DNA of 7,853 nucleotides from Porticoccus sp. (GTDB lineage: Bacteria; Pseudomonadota; Gammaproteobacteria; Pseudomonadales; Porticoccaceae). The stretch is from contig DRHD01000158.1 of assembly GCA_011049795.1 (NCBI GenBank), forward strand, positions 1 through 7,853. The letters are read 5' to 3'. This document shows positions 6,835-7,853 of this stretch, in pieces; the stretch's first letter is position 1; every line of letters begins with the position of its first letter. The notes under the pieces are model-generated. The model made no database searches and was not told the origin of the DNA. It was given only the letters and a program-made list of their open reading frames with translations. The position numbers and the translations under genes are program-made.

Positions 6835-7620
6835 ATGAATCAAGAGCTAATTAAAAAATACGGCGATGAGCTCTATAACGCTCTGGTAACGCGTACGACT
6901 GTTGCGCCTCTAACCGATCGCCAAAGTGATATTACGATAGAAGATGCTTATCACATTTCTCTGCATATGGTTAATCGCCGTGTGGAAGCGGGTGAGAGAA
7001 TTATTGGAAAAAAAATAGGCGTAACCAGTGCTGCTGTACAAAATATGCTAAAAGTTTATCAGCCGGATTTTGGCTATTTGACTGACAGCATGGTTTATAG
7101 CAGTGGCGCAGACATGCCAATCAGCCAGCATTTAATTGCACCAAAAGCTGAAGGTGAAATTGCCTTTATTCTCAAAAAAGATCTTATCGGACCAGGAATT
7201 ACTAACGCTGACGTGCTGCGTGCCACCGAATGTGTGATGCCTTGTTTCGAGGTCGTCGATTCTCGAGTTGAGGACTGGAAGATAAAAATTGAGGACACTG
7301 TTGCCGATAATGCTTCCTGCGGTTTGTTCATCTTAGGGAACCAAGCGATCTCTCCAGCCAAAATTGATTTAGTCACTGCAGGCATGGTAGTTGAGAAAAA
7401 CGGTGTAATTATCAGTACCGGTGCCGGTGCAGCTGCCCTTGGCTCACCAGTAAATTGTGTTGCTTGGCTGGCTAACACCTTGGGGGAATTCGGAATTCCA
7501 TTAAAGGCAGGTGAAGTTATTTTGTCTGGCTCCCTGGTTCCACTTGAGCCCGTTCAGGCGGGTGATTTTATGCGTGTCGATATTGGTGGTATGGGTTCGG
7601 CCAGTGTTCGTTTTACTTAA
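6835..7620 (+). CDS. dmpE: 2-oxopent-4-enoate (2-hydroxypenta-2,4-dienoate) hydratase (DmpE-like)
   Basis: Adds water to 2-hydroxypenta-2,4-dienoate to give 4-hydroxy-2-oxovalerate, the step before aldol cleavage. It belongs to the MhpD/HpcG hydratase-decarboxylase family and has 261 residues, the same length as DmpE. The divalent-metal ligands expected for the family are E106 and E108 (AEGEIAF) and E139 (CFEVVDSR), with the conserved lysine K60 in IGKKIGVTS. The paralogous 4-oxalocrotonate decarboxylase DmpH was considered. Segments such as QPDFGYLTDSMVY, DTVADNASCGLF and GSPVNCVAWLANTLG follow DmpE almost word for word, so hydratase is preferred. AGGA at 6823-6826 lies eight bases before the ATG. 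A strong hairpin begins two bases after its stop codon. Confidence 0.94.
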   Translation: MNQELIKKYGDELYNALVTRTTVAPLTDRQSDITIEDAYHISLHMVNRRVEAGERIIGKKIGVTSAAVQNMLKVYQPDFGYLTDSMVYSSGADMPISQHLIAPKAEGEIAFILKKDLIGPGITNADVLRATECVMPCFEVVDSRVEDWKIKIEDTVADNASCGLFILGNQAISPAKIDLVTAGMVVEKNGVIISTGAGAAALGSPVNCVAWLANTLGEFGIPLKAGEVILSGSLVPLEPVQAGDFMRVDIGGMGSASVRFT

Positions 7621-7622
7621 AT

Positions 7623-7661
7623 GCCAGGCTGAATATTGAACTTCGGTTCATTTAGTTTGGC
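7623..7661 (+). other. UUCG-capped long hairpin after dmpE
   Basis: Left-arm segments GCCAGG (7623-7628), CTGAA (7629-7633) and TGAAC (7637-7641) pair with TTTGGC (7656-7661), TTTAG (7651-7655) and GTTCA (7646-7650). The loop is TTCG (7642-7645), closed by C-G, the unusually stable UUCG tetraloop in RNA. The stem has 16 base pairs, three of them G-U, and one 3-base bulge (7634-7636). The downstream CTGTTGTAAC is only weakly T-rich, so it may be an inefficient terminator, or an mRNA stability or processing element between dmpE and dmpF. Confidence 0.6.
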
Positions 7662-7730
7662 TGTTGTAACTAATAGTCATAATCGGTTTATCACCGTTGA
7701 ACTATATAAGACGTTCTGAGAGGAAAAACT

Positions 7731-7853
7731 ATGGAAATTAATGTCGCCTTAATTGGTTCCGGAAACATCGGCACTGATTTGATGATAAAGGCATTGCGCA
7801 GCAAAAATATTAATCCCGTATGGATGGTTGGTATTGATGCGGAATCAGATGGC
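7731..7853 (+). CDS. dmpF: Acetaldehyde dehydrogenase (acylating), N-terminal fragment (DmpF-like)
   Basis: Partial gene running off the right edge; 41 codons are visible. In the known pathway DmpF converts acetaldehyde, channelled from the aldolase DmpG, to acetyl-CoA with NAD+ and CoA. The visible part is the start of a Rossmann fold: a short beta strand (INVALI), the glycine motif GSGNIG (9-14), then TDLMIKALR, and after a short linker [10 protein letters not shown]. This matches the DmpF N terminus ([24 protein letters not shown]). The catalytic cysteine lies beyond the window. The start at 7731 follows AGGA (7721-7724) by six bases. The 110-base gap before it, the longest in the window, contains the UUCG hairpin. 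dmpG should follow. Confidence 0.93.
   Translation, partial: MEINVALIGSGNIGTDLMIKALRSKNINPVWMVGIDAESDG

Noticed and set aside
6835..7620. Reading this gene as the paralogous 4-oxalocrotonate decarboxylase (DmpH).
   Set aside because: The stretches around the metal ligands and the C-terminal half follow DmpE closely, and its place before dmpF is that of dmpE.
7664..7692. Possible promoter before dmpF (TTGTAA, 17-base spacer, TTTATC).
   Set aside because: Only 4 of 6 and 3 of 6 matches to consensus; not distinguishable from chance.
7684..7696. Second small hairpin CGGT/ACCG before dmpF.
   Set aside because: Only 4 bp and not extendable; probably chance.

Overview
This window is an interior piece of a phenol-degradation operon of the dmp/phl type (multicomponent phenol hydroxylase plus catechol meta-cleavage). 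All genes lie on the + strand. The order is dmpL (3' end only), dmpM, dmpN, dmpO, dmpP, dmpQ, dmpB, a DUF336/GlcG-HbpS-like gene, dmpC, dmpE and dmpF (5' end only). Every named product was recognised by residue-level resemblance to the Pseudomonas CF600 Dmp proteins and by its catalytic motifs. No search was run. The base composition looks moderately low in G+C (by eye, mid-40s per cent), below that of classical Pseudomonas dmp clusters. This suggests a lower-GC proteobacterium, perhaps a marine gammaproteobacterium, but the genus cannot be read from the sequence.

Layout: bases 2-2417 encode oxygenase and effector parts of the phenol hydroxylase (beta subunit tail, effector protein, diiron alpha subunit, gamma subunit). 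Bases 2473-3537 encode its FAD/[2Fe-2S] reductase. Bases 3597-3920 encode the small ferredoxin that in related systems re-reduces the iron of catechol 2,3-dioxygenase. Bases 3965-4894 encode that dioxygenase. Bases 4894-5322 encode a DUF336 protein whose start codon overlaps the dioxygenase stop codon. Bases 5349-6806 and 6835-7620 encode the semialdehyde dehydrogenase and the hydratase of the lower pathway. The acylating acetaldehyde dehydrogenase begins at 7731 and runs off the end.

How the genes work together: phenol is hydroxylated to catechol (DmpLMNOP), the ring is cleaved between C2 and C3 to 2-hydroxymuconic semialdehyde (DmpB, maintained by DmpQ), and the aldehyde is oxidised to 4-oxalocrotonate (DmpC). 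After isomerisation and decarboxylation by enzymes not in the window (DmpI, DmpH), the dienol is hydrated (DmpE). The product is then split by an aldolase, also not in the window (DmpG), to pyruvate and acetaldehyde. DmpF turns the acetaldehyde into acetyl-CoA.

The departures from the textbook order are the missing hydrolase gene dmpD between dmpC and dmpE, and the extra DUF336 gene between dmpB and dmpC. Three intergenic stem-loops stand out, the strongest being a long UUCG-capped hairpin after dmpE. No mobile element, CRISPR array, tRNA, rRNA or convincing promoter was found. No stretch over 300 bases lacks a gene; the longest gap is 110 bases (7621-7730). I see no wholly new system here: the biochemistry is known, and the DUF336 gene is the least understood part.
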